Shown here one piece after another: positions 43,790-53,741 of a DNA stretch of 64,000 bases. The DNA lies in the NCBI RefSeq assembly GCF_000025185.1, contig NC_013720.1, forward strand, positions 1,302,001 through 1,366,000. The letters run 5' to 3'. A program made the position numbers and the translations under genes. Under the pieces are notes generated by a model. The model saw only the letters and a program-made list of their open reading frames with translations, was not told the DNA's origin and searched no databases. This stretch comes from Pirellula staleyi DSM 6068. Its GTDB lineage: Bacteria > Planctomycetota > Planctomycetia > Pirellulales > Pirellulaceae. Each line of letters begins with the position of its first letter. Positions within the stretch are counted from its first letter, which is position 1.

Positions 43790-44578
43790 CTAGCGCGGGA
43801 GTGTCAGCGTGAATTGGCACCCGGTGGGAGCGAGGTTCTCGGCCGCAATGGCTCCCCCATGCAGCTCGGCAATGCGCCAGGTTTTCGAGAGACCGAGTCC
43901 AAGTCCGCGCCCCGCTTCGCGCCCGCTATAGAACGGGTCGTAAAGATGCTCGCGGGCTTCTTCCGAAAGGCCCGGCCCGGTATCGCGCACCACGATCGCA
44001 ATGGTCTTGCTTGCGACGCACAGCTGCAGCGTGACTGCTCCTTGATGAGCCACCGCTTCGAGCGCGTTGCGGAGCATCGCTTGCACCCCCATTTTCAGAT
44101 GCACAGGGTCGGCTGAAATGGCGACCTGCTCGGCTGTTTCGTCGCCAGGGGGAACAAGCGTGAGCGAGGTTTGCTGGGCCGCAGCTTCGCTTTGAAACTG
44201 GTCGACCAGTTCGCGAAGGAGCGAGAAAACGAGCACCGTTTCGCGGTTCAGCCGAGGTGGCTTGGCGAACAGCATAACGTCGGCCAGCATCTCGTGTGCG
44301 CGAAAGGCCTGGGCCACAATCACGGCGAGTCGCCGCTTGCGATCGGGGTGGGGCTCGTCGGCCAGCAGGGTTTGGGCCCGGGTGGCGATGTTCGCCAGCG
44401 GGTTGTTGATTTCGTGACTCAGGCCATAGGCAAACGCGTGCAAACTGGCGAGTTTTTGCTGCTCGAGCAGCTTGGGAAGTTCCGCCGCCAATCGCTTGCG
44501 CGCAAGGGGATCGTCGACCAGCTTGAGAAGCTCATCGAGGGAGGTGGTGGTCGAACTGGTGGGGGCTGGGTCAGGCAT
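43790..44578 (-). CDS. Soluble sensor histidine kinase (NtrB/ZraS-like core)
   Basis: The 262-residue kinase starts at the ATG at 44578. There is no membrane segment and no recognisable input domain. Only about 45 residues precede the dimerisation helix with phosphoacceptor His55 in YGLSHEINNPLANIATRAQT. The HATPase_c domain has the N-box RNALEAV, G1 VRDTGPGLS and G2 GRGLGLGLSKTW. The HxxxNPLxxI context is typical of kinases that serve NtrC-type regulators. The adjacent response regulator gene lies 170 bases upstream in the same direction. Confidence 0.9.
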   Translation of the reverse strand: MPDPAPTSSTTTSLDELLKLVDDPLARKRLAAELPKLLEQQKLASLHAFAYGLSHEINNPLANIATRAQTLLADEPHPDRKRRLAVIVAQAFRAHEMLADVMLFAKPPRLNRETVLVFSLLRELVDQFQSEAAAQQTSLTLVPPGDETAEQVAISADPVHLKMGVQAMLRNALEAVAHQGAVTLQLCVASKTIAIVVRDTGPGLSEEAREHLYDPFYSGREAGRGLGLGLSKTWRIAELHGGAIAAENLAPTGCQFTLTLPR

Positions 44579-44748
44579 CAAGCTGCGCCGCTGCAGGCAC
44601 GAAAAAAGGCTGGGGGAATGTGGGGCATTCCCGTCAGCCTGGATGGTTCTTGTTAATCAACCTTTTGCGAAGCGAGATTCGAGGTTCACTTCGCCAGGAT
44701 CTTCTAAATGGGAGAAGATCCTGGGGGTTCCGAGCAGACGTGTCAGCG

Positions 44749-45336
44749 TTAGCTGGCGACGACGCGTTCGATTTCGAGCAAGTCGCAAGCACGGTCGAGC
44801 AATTTGTCGACAGTGAAAGGCTTTTGCAGGAAGTCGTCGGCACCGGCGGCACGCAGGTCGGCCACTTTGTCTTGTTCGACCATACCCGAAATGCAGATGA
44901 TTTTGACAGCTTCCAGAGTGCTATCGCTGCGAACTCGCTGGCAAACTTCTTTGCCATTGATATCGGGGAGCATCACATCCAGCACGACGAGATCAGGACG
45001 AAATTCCTTGACGAGCATACCGGCATCGAAACCATTGTTGGCGGTTTTGATATCGAAGCGTCCGTCGCGCTGGAATGTATCGAGCATCAGCTCTACAAGC
45101 TCTTGATCATCGTCGACGATCAGAAGCTTACGCTTGCCACTCTCGAGGGCATCGGTGGGGATGCCATTGTCGCGCATGAAACTATAAAGTTCGTTCCGCG
45201 GAATGCGTCGGAACCGGCTGCCTGGGACTCGAAAGCCCTTCAGGGTGCCGTTGTCGAAGCAGCGAATAATGGTCTGCTGACTGACTTTGCAGATCTTGGC
45301 TGCTTCGCCTGTGGTGAATACTGTCTTCGTTGACAT
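44749..45336 (-). CDS. Response regulator with N-terminal excisionase/MerR-like DNA-binding domain
   Basis: The 195-residue protein starts at the ATG at 45336 (GGAAGGA upstream). Residues about 5-56 form a helix-turn-helix of the excisionase/MerR type (FTTGEAAKICKVSQQTIIRC, then GFRVPGSRFRRIPRNELYSFM). A receiver domain follows (about 70-190), with acidic pair Asp76/77, phosphoacceptor Asp120 in LVVLDVMLPD and Lys172 in LQKPF. The domain order is the reverse of ordinary regulators. It lies upstream of the soluble kinase and is probably its partner. Confidence 0.88.
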   Translation of the reverse strand: MSTKTVFTTGEAAKICKVSQQTIIRCFDNGTLKGFRVPGSRFRRIPRNELYSFMRDNGIPTDALESGKRKLLIVDDDQELVELMLDTFQRDGRFDIKTANNGFDAGMLVKEFRPDLVVLDVMLPDINGKEVCQRVRSDSTLEAVKIICISGMVEQDKVADLRAAGADDFLQKPFTVDKLLDRACDLLEIERVVAS

Positions 45337-45918
45337 AACGACGAACCATCCTTCCTTCCCGATGGTTGGACCAGCAGCTTTTGGAGACAGCACCGTGGAC
45401 ACATGCCCACAAGTGGTGCAGCCTCAACCCTCCGTGGGATGCCACGTCGATGCTGGACCTAAACTCCCTCGACAGAACAATTCTACGCGAGGTGCGCAGA
45501 CCGCATACCTTGCGATCCTGCCCGTATCCGGCAAAAAGGTCAGGTCTTTCCTGAATTGCCAATCTTGCCAGTCGTGGTGATTATAGCGGGCCCTCGGATC
45601 GCGTCAAGATTGAAACGCGCGACGTAAGTCTCTATTAAATAGTGCTTTAGGATAATTAACCGATCAGGGCCCGAAGATTTTCCCCAAACCACGATAGCCA
45701 CTGAATTCGACCTAACTTCCGATTCGACCCCCTGCCCCACGACCCACAAGAGAGCCTCCGGACTACTCCTATGGCACTGCTGGTGGGGTTCTGAGGCGAG
45801 GCTGATGGAGAGCGGTGTGCCCAAATTTCAGCGGCGGCTGCGATACTCTGGGGCCCTTGGCGAGGGACGGTCGTCCAGGTGGTTCTCGCGATCGACTCGG
45901 CGAGCGCTCGCCCAAGCG
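45337..45918. other. Spacer between the regulator and mnmG
   Basis: About 580 bases with no supported gene and no clear hairpin. It holds the 3' region of mnmG and presumably the promoter of the regulator. The rsmG (gidB) gene that often follows mnmG is not here. Confidence 0.45.
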
Positions 45919-47760
45919 TTACGCCCCGCGACCTTCGAGGTAGGCCATCACCAGGGCAACGTCGGCTGGCGTGATGCCGCTGATGCGGCTCGCTTGGGCC
46001 AGCGTCACCGGGCGAATTTTCGACAGCTTCTCCTTCGCCTCGGTCCGCAAATGGCGGATCGATTGATAGTCGAGTCGCTCGGGGATCGTCTTGTCCGACA
46101 GTCTCCGCTGCCGCTCGACCTGCTGCTCCTGCCGCGTCAAATACCCCTCGTATTTCACGTCGAACATCACCTGCTCGGCTGCATCGGGGCCGATTTCCGC
46201 CAGCTCCCCTTCCACTGCAACCAGTTGTGGCCAATCGACTTCCGGCCGACGGAGCCACTTCTCGAGTGAGATCTCGCCCATCCGTCCCCGGCGGAGAATG
46301 GCCATTGCCCGGGCGATTTCGGCTTCCTTCTGGTGCAGCAGCGCCAGCCGCTCGGCCGAAACGAGTCCCGCTTCGGCTCCCAATGCGGTCAGGCGTCGAT
46401 CGGCGTTGTCTTGACGTAGCAGCAGACGGAACTCGGCGCGGCTGGTGAACATGCGATAAGGTTCGTCGACGCCACACGTTACGAGATCGTCGACCAGCAC
46501 ACCGATATAGGCCTCGTCCCGAGAAATCGTGAGCGGAGCTTTCCCCGCCACCTTGAGCGCGGCACTCGCCCCGGCCACTAGCCCCTGCGCTGCGGCTTCT
46601 TCATAACCGGTGGTGCCATTAATCTGTCCCGCGAAGAAGAGCCCGGGTACCGACTTGGTTTCGAGCCACGGCCACAGTTGATCGGGAGGACAATAGTCGT
46701 ACTCCACGGCATAGCCATAGCGCATGATCTGGGCATTCTCGAGCCCCGCAATCAGTCGAAGCATTCCATCCTGCACATCGCGCGGCAAGCTCGTCGAGAT
46801 GCCGTTCACATACACCTCGGTGGTGTGTCGCCCCTCGGGCTCGAGGAACAGCTGATGGCTTTCCTTGTCGGCAAAGCGAACGATTTTGTCCTCGATACTC
46901 GGGCAATAGCGCGGCCCGCGCGAGTGGATCTGTCCGCTGTACATCGGTGCCCGGTGCAGATTCTCCCGAATCAAATCGTGCACGGCTGCATTGGTATGCG
47001 TGATCCAGCACGGCATTTGCGCCGCGACGATAGTGCTTCGAAACGAGCGTGGCGTCAGGAACGAAAAAGGCTGCGGGTCATCGTCCCCCGGCTGAATTTC
47101 GGTCTTCGAGTAATCGATCGTCCGCCCGTTCAGCCGACAGGGGGTGCCGGTCTTAAAACGCGAGACGCGAAAGCCCAAACGTGCAAGCGCTCCGCTGATG
47201 CCGCTGGTGGTCCCCTCCCCTGCTCGGCCACCGGGCGTTTTCACCTCGCCGGTGTGCATGATCGCCGACAGGAACGTGCCGGTGGTCAAAACCACCGATT
47301 TTGCGCGGTAAACGACGTCGCCGCGCACTCGCACACCAACAATCCGCTCGCCGTCGGCGGTGGTTTCAGTCAGCAGATCTTCCACTGTTTCTTGACGCAG
47401 CGCGATGTTGGGTTCGGCCTCGATGCGCCGCTTCACTTCAAACTGATACGCTTTTTTATCCGCCTGCGCTCGCGGACTATGCATCGCCGGCCCTTTGCGG
47501 CGATTCAGCAGACGAAACTGAATCCCCGTGGCGTCGATCACTTCCCCCATCAGCCCACCCAGGGCGTCGATTTCCCGAACGATCTGTCCCTTGGCCACGC
47601 CACCGATGGCCGGGTTACAGCTCATTTGCCCCACGGTGTCGCAGTTGGTGGTCAGCAGACCGACCCGCGCACCAATCCGCGCAGCAGCCATCGCTGCTTC
47701 CACACCGGCATGTCCGCCACCAATCACCAGCACGTCGTAGTCGTAGAACGTCGCATTCAT
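45919..47760 (-). CDS. mnmG: tRNA uridine-5-carboxymethylaminomethyl modification enzyme MnmG (GidA)
   Basis: This FAD enzyme works with MnmE to modify U34 of tRNAs reading two-codon boxes. The ATG at 47760 gives 613 residues, the normal length. The FAD dinucleotide fold is [19 protein letters not shown]. Family signatures include [42 protein letters not shown] and the [14 protein letters not shown] segment. The C-terminal MnmE-binding helical domain is complete. It stands alone in its operon and is divergent from the phosphodiesterase gene. Confidence 0.96.
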   Translation of the reverse strand: MNATFYDYDVLVIGGGHAGVEAAMAAARIGARVGLLTTNCDTVGQMSCNPAIGGVAKGQIVREIDALGGLMGEVIDATGIQFRLLNRRKGPAMHSPRAQADKKAYQFEVKRRIEAEPNIALRQETVEDLLTETTADGERIVGVRVRGDVVYRAKSVVLTTGTFLSAIMHTGEVKTPGGRAGEGTTSGISGALARLGFRVSRFKTGTPCRLNGRTIDYSKTEIQPGDDDPQPFSFLTPRSFRSTIVAAQMPCWITHTNAAVHDLIRENLHRAPMYSGQIHSRGPRYCPSIEDKIVRFADKESHQLFLEPEGRHTTEVYVNGISTSLPRDVQDGMLRLIAGLENAQIMRYGYAVEYDYCPPDQLWPWLETKSVPGLFFAGQINGTTGYEEAAAQGLVAGASAALKVAGKAPLTISRDEAYIGVLVDDLVTCGVDEPYRMFTSRAEFRLLLRQDNADRRLTALGAEAGLVSAERLALLHQKEAEIARAMAILRRGRMGEISLEKWLRRPEVDWPQLVAVEGELAEIGPDAAEQVMFDVKYEGYLTRQEQQVERQRRLSDKTIPERLDYQSIRHLRTEAKEKLSKIRPVTLAQASRISGITPADVALVMAYLEGRGA

Positions 47761-47918
47761 ACCGGTTATCGTACGTCCGTGGCCCACTGCTGTCCAAGGC
47801 ACCCCTCCTCTTGCTCGCTAAGCCAGCCGCTCGCCAAAAATGGGCTCCGCTGACTTTGCCAGCACACCACAACCGCCAATCGACTTTCCAACGATCCCCT
47901 TCCTGCGAGGTTCAGCCG

Positions 47919-48869
47919 ATGTTCCGCTATTTCCCAACTGCCACCACCCTGAGCCTTGCGCTGGCCCTGTTTTTGGCCTACTCGAGCCTCAGTCTCTCGG
48001 CCGAGCCGGTGAAAGCCAAAAAGGTCCTCTATATCGGCATCGACGGCTGTCGTTTCGATGCCATCCAAAAGGCCGAGGCCCCGGCGATCGACGCCCTGAT
48101 CGAAAAAGGCGCCTACACCGGTCACTGCCTGATCCTCGGCGATCGCTACCGCAAGAACGACACCATCAGCGGACCAGGCTGGAGCACCATCCTCACCGGC
48201 GTGTGGGCCGACAAACATGGCGTGCACAACAACACCTTCAAAGGCTCGCAGTACGACAAATTCCCCTGCCTCTTCGATCTCGTGAAGAAGAAGCTCCCCA
48301 CAGCTCGCTGTGTTTCGCACGTCACTTGGGAGCCGATCGACAAATTCATCATCACCGCGGCTGACGAAAAGAAGAGCTATGAACAAAAGCCCCACACCAT
48401 CGCCGACTATGTGAAATACGACACCGAGGCCACCGATGCCAGCGTGAAGGAACTGAAAGAACAAAACCCCGACATTGTGTTCCTCTACATTGGTCAGGTC
48501 GATGTCACCGGACATACCCACGGCTTCCACCCGACAGTTCCTCAGTACATCGAAGCGATCGAGCGCGCCGATGGACATGTCGCCGCCGCTGTGGCCGCGA
48601 TGAAGTCCCGTCCGACGTTCGACCAAGAAGATTGGCTCGTGGTGGTCACTAGTGATCACGGTGGCAAAGGAACCAACCACAGCAGCGGCCACGAGGTCCC
48701 CGAGATCCTCAACAGCTTTTTGATCGTGAGTGGCAGCGATGTCGCGCCGGGCGAAATCGCCGAGCAATGCTACCTGGTCGACGGCGCCGCCACCGTCATC
48801 CATCACCTCACTCCCCTCGACCCCGCCTGGCAACTCGACGGCACCCCCCGCGGCAAAACAAAACAATAA
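47919..48869 (+). CDS. Secreted type I phosphodiesterase/nucleotide pyrophosphatase (alkaline phosphatase superfamily)
   Basis: The 316-residue protein starts at the ATG at 47919 with GCGAGG upstream. A signal peptide (residues 1-27, ending SLSAEP) is followed by an alkaline phosphatase-like metal site. The first metal Asp is in VLYIGIDGCRFDA, the nucleophile Ser/Thr lies in SGPGWSTILTG, and later ligands are in DVTGHTHGFH and VTSDHGGKG. All expected metal ligands appear present. The substrate is probably a phosphodiester or phosphonate-type ester, not identified further. Confidence 0.88.
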   Translation: MFRYFPTATTLSLALALFLAYSSLSLSAEPVKAKKVLYIGIDGCRFDAIQKAEAPAIDALIEKGAYTGHCLILGDRYRKNDTISGPGWSTILTGVWADKHGVHNNTFKGSQYDKFPCLFDLVKKKLPTARCVSHVTWEPIDKFIITAADEKKSYEQKPHTIADYVKYDTEATDASVKELKEQNPDIVFLYIGQVDVTGHTHGFHPTVPQYIEAIERADGHVAAAVAAMKSRPTFDQEDWLVVVTSDHGGKGTNHSSGHEVPEILNSFLIVSGSDVAPGEIAEQCYLVDGAATVIHHLTPLDPAWQLDGTPRGKTKQ

Positions 48870-48965
48870 CAGCCATCGCCCCAAGGCACGGGGCTAGAGG
48901 CTAAGAACTAGAGGCAAGGGATGTTCGATCAGGACATGCCCAGCGCTCTGGGTTCACTGTCTAGT

Positions 48966-49114
48966 AGTAGTCCGTCCAGCGATGAATGTCAGGCTAAACG
49001 GGGTGGCACTGCTGGCTTGTCCAGCAGTGTGCAGCGTGATAATGCCTAAACTGTGTTGAGCTACGCACAACACAGCCACCCAATGCACATGACATTCATC
49101 GCTAGACGAAGTAG
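48966..49114. repeat. MITE-like palindromic element (third copy)
   Basis: Terminal inverted repeats GTCCGTCCAGCGATGAATGT and ACATTCATCGCTAGACGAAG enclose the hairpin CACTGCTGGCTTGTCCAGCA and further short palindromes. The left half, through AGGCTAAACGGGGTGGC, matches the copy at 8350. A GTAGGTCCGG...CCGGAC palindrome abuts the right end. It is the longest copy, about 149 bases. Confidence 0.75.
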
Positions 49115-49134
49115 TAGGTCCGGTTCCACCGGAC

Positions 49135-49434
49135 GATCTCTTGCCAATAGGTATCCCAGGTAGCTCCCCAACCGGGGCCAGCTCCATCAGCCAGAGCCCT
49201 TCCCCCAATCCCATGCATCAAAGATTGGAGCTAAGTATCACTGAAGAACTCTTTATTTCGAATAAGCTCCAGCCCTAGTAAAATCTATGAGGAGTATGGC
49301 ATTCGTGCAAAAAATAAAAAATTGCTTCCACACCTTGAAGTGACTTTGATATCACTTTTTTATATGCCTGCGTGGAACAATAAACTCGACTATCATGCGA
49401 TCTTGCATGGACAGTTAGTGCCACTGCTGAGTTC
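49135..49434. other. AT-rich upstream region of comM
   Basis: About 300 bases, clearly more AT-rich than the phosphodiesterase side, with A/T runs around 49305-49365. It probably contains the comM promoter. No gene or hairpin family is recognised. Confidence 0.45.
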
Positions 49435-51057
49435 ATGGGTGCGAGGGAGAATAGGGAATTGAGCCGATTCAACTTTCACGACCATCTGCTGCGATGTGAT
49501 CATACTCTCTTCGGAGGAATACTCCTTGGGATCGAAGGGCATGCCATTGAGCTCCAAGGTCGTGCTACGAGTGTGCTTCCGCGACCATCTCCAGTAGCTG
49601 AAGTCTGTGAAATCACAGGCATGGCTAAGGGGTCAGTCCGCGAAGCAATTTCTCGAATTAGCGGAGCATTTAGCAAACTTGGAATACCGAATTCCCCGGT
49701 AAGTATTCTTATCAACCTAGCTCCAGCAGCGCTAGAAAAAGGTGGCGCTTGGCTCGACCTTCCGCTAGCGGTGCTGATGCTTCAAGTAGCAGGACTTCTC
49801 CCCGATTTGCCGCAGGAGCAAGAGAAGAAGTACATGCTCATTGGAGAGCTTGGGATTCATGGTGAATTGCGGCGTGTGCCAGGAGCACTTTCACTCGCTT
49901 ATCGCGCCAATCCAGGGCAGTCTTTGATTGTGCCTGCTGGCAATGAAAAGGAGTGTGCACTGATCTTGGCGAAGCCAGGTCACGAAGGTTGCGGTGTCTA
50001 CCCCGCCCAAACATTAGAAGAGGTCTTAGAGTTCTTCCGTGGTAGAGCCAAGCTGCGCAATGCGTTGCGTGAAACCATCCGGTTCGAACCAATCATTGAA
50101 AAAGCTGTAGACTTCGGCAAAATTCGCGGGCAAAAGGAAGCCAAGCGTGCAGCAGTTATCGCCGCTGCAGGCGGACACAACCTGCTGATGATTGGGCCCC
50201 CTGGCGAAGGAAAGTCAATGATTGCTTCTGCAATCCCAGGGATTTTGCCGCGTTTACAAGAGGCAGAAATGGTTGAGTTGACTCGAATCTACTCCGCAGT
50301 TGGATTGTTGGGCGAAGACGGAAACGCAGTAACTCGTCGACCAATTCGAATCGTCCACCACAGCGTTTCAGCGGCCGCGTTGATCGGTGGAGGTTCGGGG
50401 ATTCCGCGACCTGGCGAAATCACACTAGCACACAATGGCGTTTTGTTTCTCGACGAACTTCCCGAATTTTCTCGGGGAACGCTCGAAGCACTTCGTCAGC
50501 CTATCGAGTCGGGCAAGGTAAACATTTCACGAGTACATGCTAGTCTCGAATTTCCAAGTCGATTTTCACTTGTAGCCGCCATGAATCCGTGTCCTTGTGG
50601 ATACGCAAGCACAGATCGCTGCACATGCACCCCCGCGCAAGTGCAAAAGTATCAGCAAAAAATTAGCGGACCTCTGCTTGATCGAATCGACCTTCAAGTC
50701 GTGCTAAAGCCGCTCACAACTGATGAGCGATTTGTCAAAGCGAGCGAAGGCGAGTCAAATCGCCTACGTACCATTGTTCAAGCTGCGCGAGCCATTCAGT
50801 TACGGCGTTTTCAAGGTACTGCAATTACCTGCAATGCATCCATACCAGGTGGAAGTGTGGCCGACTACTGTGAATTTTCGAGCGAGGGTTTTGCTCGCTA
50901 CAAGGAATTAATTGGGGCATCAACTGTTACAACTCGCACCGTCGACCGACTTGCTCGAGTCGCTCGTACCGTGGCCGATCTTGCCTCATCGCCGCAGATC
51001 GAATCTGCGCACGTTATGGAGGCATCACAATTCATGCTCAGTTTTGGAATGAACTAA
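49435..51057 (+). CDS. comM: YifB/ComM-family AAA+ ATPase (Mg-chelatase-like)
   Basis: ComM is a hexameric helicase that promotes branch migration during natural transformation. The 540-residue protein has the N-terminal ChlI-like domain (LFGGILLGIEGHAIELQG, SILINLAPAALEKGG) and the AAA+ core with Walker A GPPGEGKS (about 254-261) and Walker B VLFLDELPEF. The C-terminal four-cysteine element is NPCPCGYASTDRCTC, and the YQQKISGPLLDRIDLQV sensor region follows. The gene and its neighbour at 51090 have visibly lower GC than the rest of the window, suggesting acquisition. The two are 32 bases apart and likely cotranscribed. Confidence 0.92.
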   Translation: MGARENRELSRFNFHDHLLRCDHTLFGGILLGIEGHAIELQGRATSVLPRPSPVAEVCEITGMAKGSVREAISRISGAFSKLGIPNSPVSILINLAPAALEKGGAWLDLPLAVLMLQVAGLLPDLPQEQEKKYMLIGELGIHGELRRVPGALSLAYRANPGQSLIVPAGNEKECALILAKPGHEGCGVYPAQTLEEVLEFFRGRAKLRNALRETIRFEPIIEKAVDFGKIRGQKEAKRAAVIAAAGGHNLLMIGPPGEGKSMIASAIPGILPRLQEAEMVELTRIYSAVGLLGEDGNAVTRRPIRIVHHSVSAAALIGGGSGIPRPGEITLAHNGVLFLDELPEFSRGTLEALRQPIESGKVNISRVHASLEFPSRFSLVAAMNPCPCGYASTDRCTCTPAQVQKYQQKISGPLLDRIDLQVVLKPLTTDERFVKASEGESNRLRTIVQAARAIQLRRFQGTAITCNASIPGGSVADYCEFSSEGFARYKELIGASTVTTRTVDRLARVARTVADLASSPQIESAHVMEASQFMLSFGMN

Positions 51058-51089
51058 GAACCTTGGGTTTGTCGAATTAGGACGGTTGG

Positions 51090-52583
51090 ATGTCAACGAT
51101 GACGACTTGCATCTGTTCGTTTTGCGAGAAGGTAATCAATTTTCCACAAGAAATGCTTCGCAAGCGAGGAAAGTGTCCTCGATGTCAGCAGGTAGTTCTC
51201 CTTGTTGATAATCGTGAACAGTCTCTCGATTCAGAGTTGAGAACACTTTGGTACTATCGATGGAATCAACTTCTTTTGGGAATGCGAATGGTCGGACCCA
51301 TCGAAGATATCGATTTCCTGCGCCTTGTCCAAAGTGGCCAAATCACAAGCTCTGTGGAGGTAATGAGCCCCGAGCTTACGAAGGGACAGTGGGCCCCACT
51401 GTCTGCAATTAAGTTGTCGGTGATCGAGCAGAATGTCCAGCAGCGACTTGCTGAACAGTCCCGCATTCAGAGGAACTTTATCAAACGCCAACAGGCCGAT
51501 GCTGAGAATCGAGGAAAGTTGCAGCGTGCTATCCGCTCGGCGCTCGAGTCGGGTGGATTATCAACGAACCATCGAAAATCGATCGAGGAATTCGGACTCG
51601 CTGCCGGCATCCCAGCCCACGAGATCGCCAACTATATTGCGCAACAAAGTAATAGTTTGGTGCGAGAGGTTTTCGAAGACGCTTTGTCAGATGGTCTTCT
51701 CGATCAGGCCGAGGAGCAGAAGATTGGGCAACTTGCTGTCGCACTCGGTGTGACTTTGAGCTTTAACGCAGATGACAGACGTCGCATCGTTCTTTGCAAA
51801 CTGGCTCACCAGATTGACCATGGCTCATTCCAGCCCGCGACTGAGATTTTGGTTCCATTTAAACTAGCGGCCAAAGAAACAGCGTTGGCGAGCACGCAGG
51901 TAACATGGCATGAAATTGTTTCTCTGAAGAAACCACAAGGGATCCCGCTAGGGGGCGGCTTTTTCCTAAAGCATGGGGGAGCTGGTAATGCTTACCTAAC
52001 CACGAAGCAAGTTTCTATGGTTGGAGCCCTGCAGTCGCAAAAGCTCGGACTATCATCTGTTCAGAGGGCTACCAGATACGTAGACGGCGTATTTTTAAAT
52101 CGAAGCACTGGGAAGAGCATATTTCTGGAGTTCGACAGCCTCACGGAAGCAGGTGGGAGCTTCGCTTTGCTCCTGGAGTATGCTTGCAGTGGTGATCCTG
52201 TACTGGGATTTGATCCTACGCATCAATTTGTACCACAAGTTGTTGATGCCGAGTCAATCGATGTACCTGAGCCTAGCTTTAGTTTAGATTCACCAAGCTC
52301 AGAACCTAAATATACGTTTCGTGTCGTGGGTGATCATGTAGGTACTCGCTCGCACTTTATCCAGCAACTTCAAGTTGGTGATCCAGTCCTGCTTATTCGC
52401 GAACCCGATAATCCTTTTGATGCGTGTGCTGTAGCAGTCTACGATGCTCAACGACGGCAGTTAGGCTACTTAAAACGTGAAGTTGCTGAGTGGTTTACGC
52501 ATATTTTGTCGCGACAGCAAGTTACTTCGATGGTTCATGCATTTACCGCTGCAGGTTCGCTTGTCGTTGGTGTGTACTACTAG
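51090..52583 (+). CDS. Multidomain protein: zinc ribbon, GYF-like, TerB-like and HIRAN domains
   Basis: The 497-residue protein begins with a zinc ribbon (CSFC at 9-12, CPRC at 29-32). A GYF_2-like segment (about 50-108, LWYYRWNQ to WAPLSAI) follows. A helical region (about 145-245, FEDALSDGLLDQAEEQKIGQ) resembles TerB-type modules. A PH-like beta domain (about 285-375, AYLTTKQVSMVG to GKSIFLEF) precedes a C-terminal HIRAN domain (about 408-475, REPDNPFDACAVAVYD, QLGYLKREVAEWF). HIRAN domains bind 3' DNA ends at forks. Downstream of comM, a role in DNA processing is inferred. No nuclease or helicase motif is present. Confidence 0.8.
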   Translation: MSTMTTCICSFCEKVINFPQEMLRKRGKCPRCQQVVLLVDNREQSLDSELRTLWYYRWNQLLLGMRMVGPIEDIDFLRLVQSGQITSSVEVMSPELTKGQWAPLSAIKLSVIEQNVQQRLAEQSRIQRNFIKRQQADAENRGKLQRAIRSALESGGLSTNHRKSIEEFGLAAGIPAHEIANYIAQQSNSLVREVFEDALSDGLLDQAEEQKIGQLAVALGVTLSFNADDRRRIVLCKLAHQIDHGSFQPATEILVPFKLAAKETALASTQVTWHEIVSLKKPQGIPLGGGFFLKHGGAGNAYLTTKQVSMVGALQSQKLGLSSVQRATRYVDGVFLNRSTGKSIFLEFDSLTEAGGSFALLLEYACSGDPVLGFDPTHQFVPQVVDAESIDVPEPSFSLDSPSSEPKYTFRVVGDHVGTRSHFIQQLQVGDPVLLIREPDNPFDACAVAVYDAQRRQLGYLKREVAEWFTHILSRQQVTSMVHAFTAAGSLVVGVYY

Positions 52584-52610
52584 CTGATTGGAGTTTGCTA
52601 ATGCGAGTGA

Positions 52611-52805
52611 CTAGCCTCTTGGGCAAGGCGTTTGAATGCGTGGGTGAAGCTGGTGGCGGAGTAAGGCGAGGCGGAAGTACATTGCTGCGCCGGTGAACCA
52701 GTTCGGGCAACCAGAGAGGTAGTCGAGCCGATTGGCCGGGCTCTCATCGGGGGTTGGGCAGCGCAGAAATCCACGCACCTCGGCATAGCGTAAGTACTTG
52801 GCCAT
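52611..52805 (-). CDS. Possible small hypothetical protein (64 aa)
   Basis: A 64-codon frame (MAKYLRYAEVRGFLRCPTPD...) fills the gap between the HIRAN gene and the alkylation-repair gene. It has no recognised domain, no clear ribosome site and an alternative overlapping frame of similar length. It may be a fragment or chance frame. Confidence 0.25.
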   Translation of the reverse strand: MAKYLRYAEVRGFLRCPTPDESPANRLDYLSGCPNWFTGAAMYFRLALLRHQLHPRIQTPCPRG

Positions 52806-52846
52806 CAGCGGCGGCTCCTGACACGATCAGCTCGTTTACTTAGCAC

Positions 52847-53557
52847 TTAGCACTTAGCGGTTTTGCGTTTCTTCCCAAGCGGGCCGCGCCGACGAACTTT
52901 CTCGATGTAGTCGGGGGCGTACGGGACCGAGCAATCGTTGTCTCCCAGGTCGGCGGTGATCGGGCCGAGTTTCTCGGCGATTTCGACCACCAGATCGGTG
53001 AGTGGCACCACGTAGACACCGACAGCAATGAGAAACGCGTTCATCTGATACCGCACAAAATCGGACTCTTTCAGGATCGATTTCTCGATTCGCCTGAGTA
53101 GCTTTTTCAGCATCGCGAGGTCGAGTTTGTCGTCGGGGGTGATCGAAACGATGCTGCCGAGCGTTCCCCACCCCGCCATGGCGGTGAGCTGTTTTTTGGC
53201 GTCGATCCACTCGAGAGCGAGCTCCCAGCCGTGGGGACTTCCCGCCGCGACCCAGGGGACTGTCCACCCGGCGAGCGCGCGACAATTTGCCCGCGCAACC
53301 CAGCTCTTGAGATCCTTCTTGGTCATCCGCGCATCGTCGGCAATGAGCCCGGCAAGATACATCGCGTCGTAGACACCGGTGGCATAGAGATCGAGCGCCA
53401 GCTGATAGTCCTTCTTGATCCGTTTGACGATCTTTTGCATGTCGCCAATTTTCACGCCGTAGATCGGCTCGGGGACTCCATGCTTCATCATCACCCGTTT
53501 GTAGCCCTCGCTGCCGAGCGGCTGAAGTTCCGCGAGTATCTCTTGCGCCGTAGTCAC
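52847..53557 (-). CDS. AlkD-like DNA alkylation repair protein
   Basis: This 236-residue HEAT-like repeat DNA glycosylase-family protein resembles the AlkD family, which removes bulky alkylated bases. The N-terminal helices (GYKRVMMKHGVPEPIYGVKIGDMQKI) and the following WVARANCRALAGWTVPW region match the family layout. The Trp and Asp residues used by AlkD are plausible here but not certain from sequence alone. The C-terminus is very basic (GPLGKKRKTAKC). The stop lies inside a small direct repeat, ACTTAGC. It is divergent from nhaR. Confidence 0.82.
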   Translation of the reverse strand: MTTAQEILAELQPLGSEGYKRVMMKHGVPEPIYGVKIGDMQKIVKRIKKDYQLALDLYATGVYDAMYLAGLIADDARMTKKDLKSWVARANCRALAGWTVPWVAAGSPHGWELALEWIDAKKQLTAMAGWGTLGSIVSITPDDKLDLAMLKKLLRRIEKSILKESDFVRYQMNAFLIAVGVYVVPLTDLVVEIAEKLGPITADLGDNDCSVPYAPDYIEKVRRRGPLGKKRKTAKC

Positions 53558-53741
53558 CTAAAAATCTCCGCAGAGGATGGAGAGGTTGGGAATGTTCGCT
53601 GCATTCTAATGCGTGCTTCGTGGAGACGCCGCGTCCGTTTTTTTTGCGCCGCTACTCGCTACCAGCTTCGAGTCGAGAGTAGCTATACTTTCGTAAATCC
53701 AGAGCACTTGCTAGGCATCGATAGATTTTCTGAAAGCGACC

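Noticed and set aside
45656-46477. 273-codon frame overlapping mnmG in another frame
   Set aside because: It is an Arg/Ala-rich shadow of mnmG that extends into the gap by chance.
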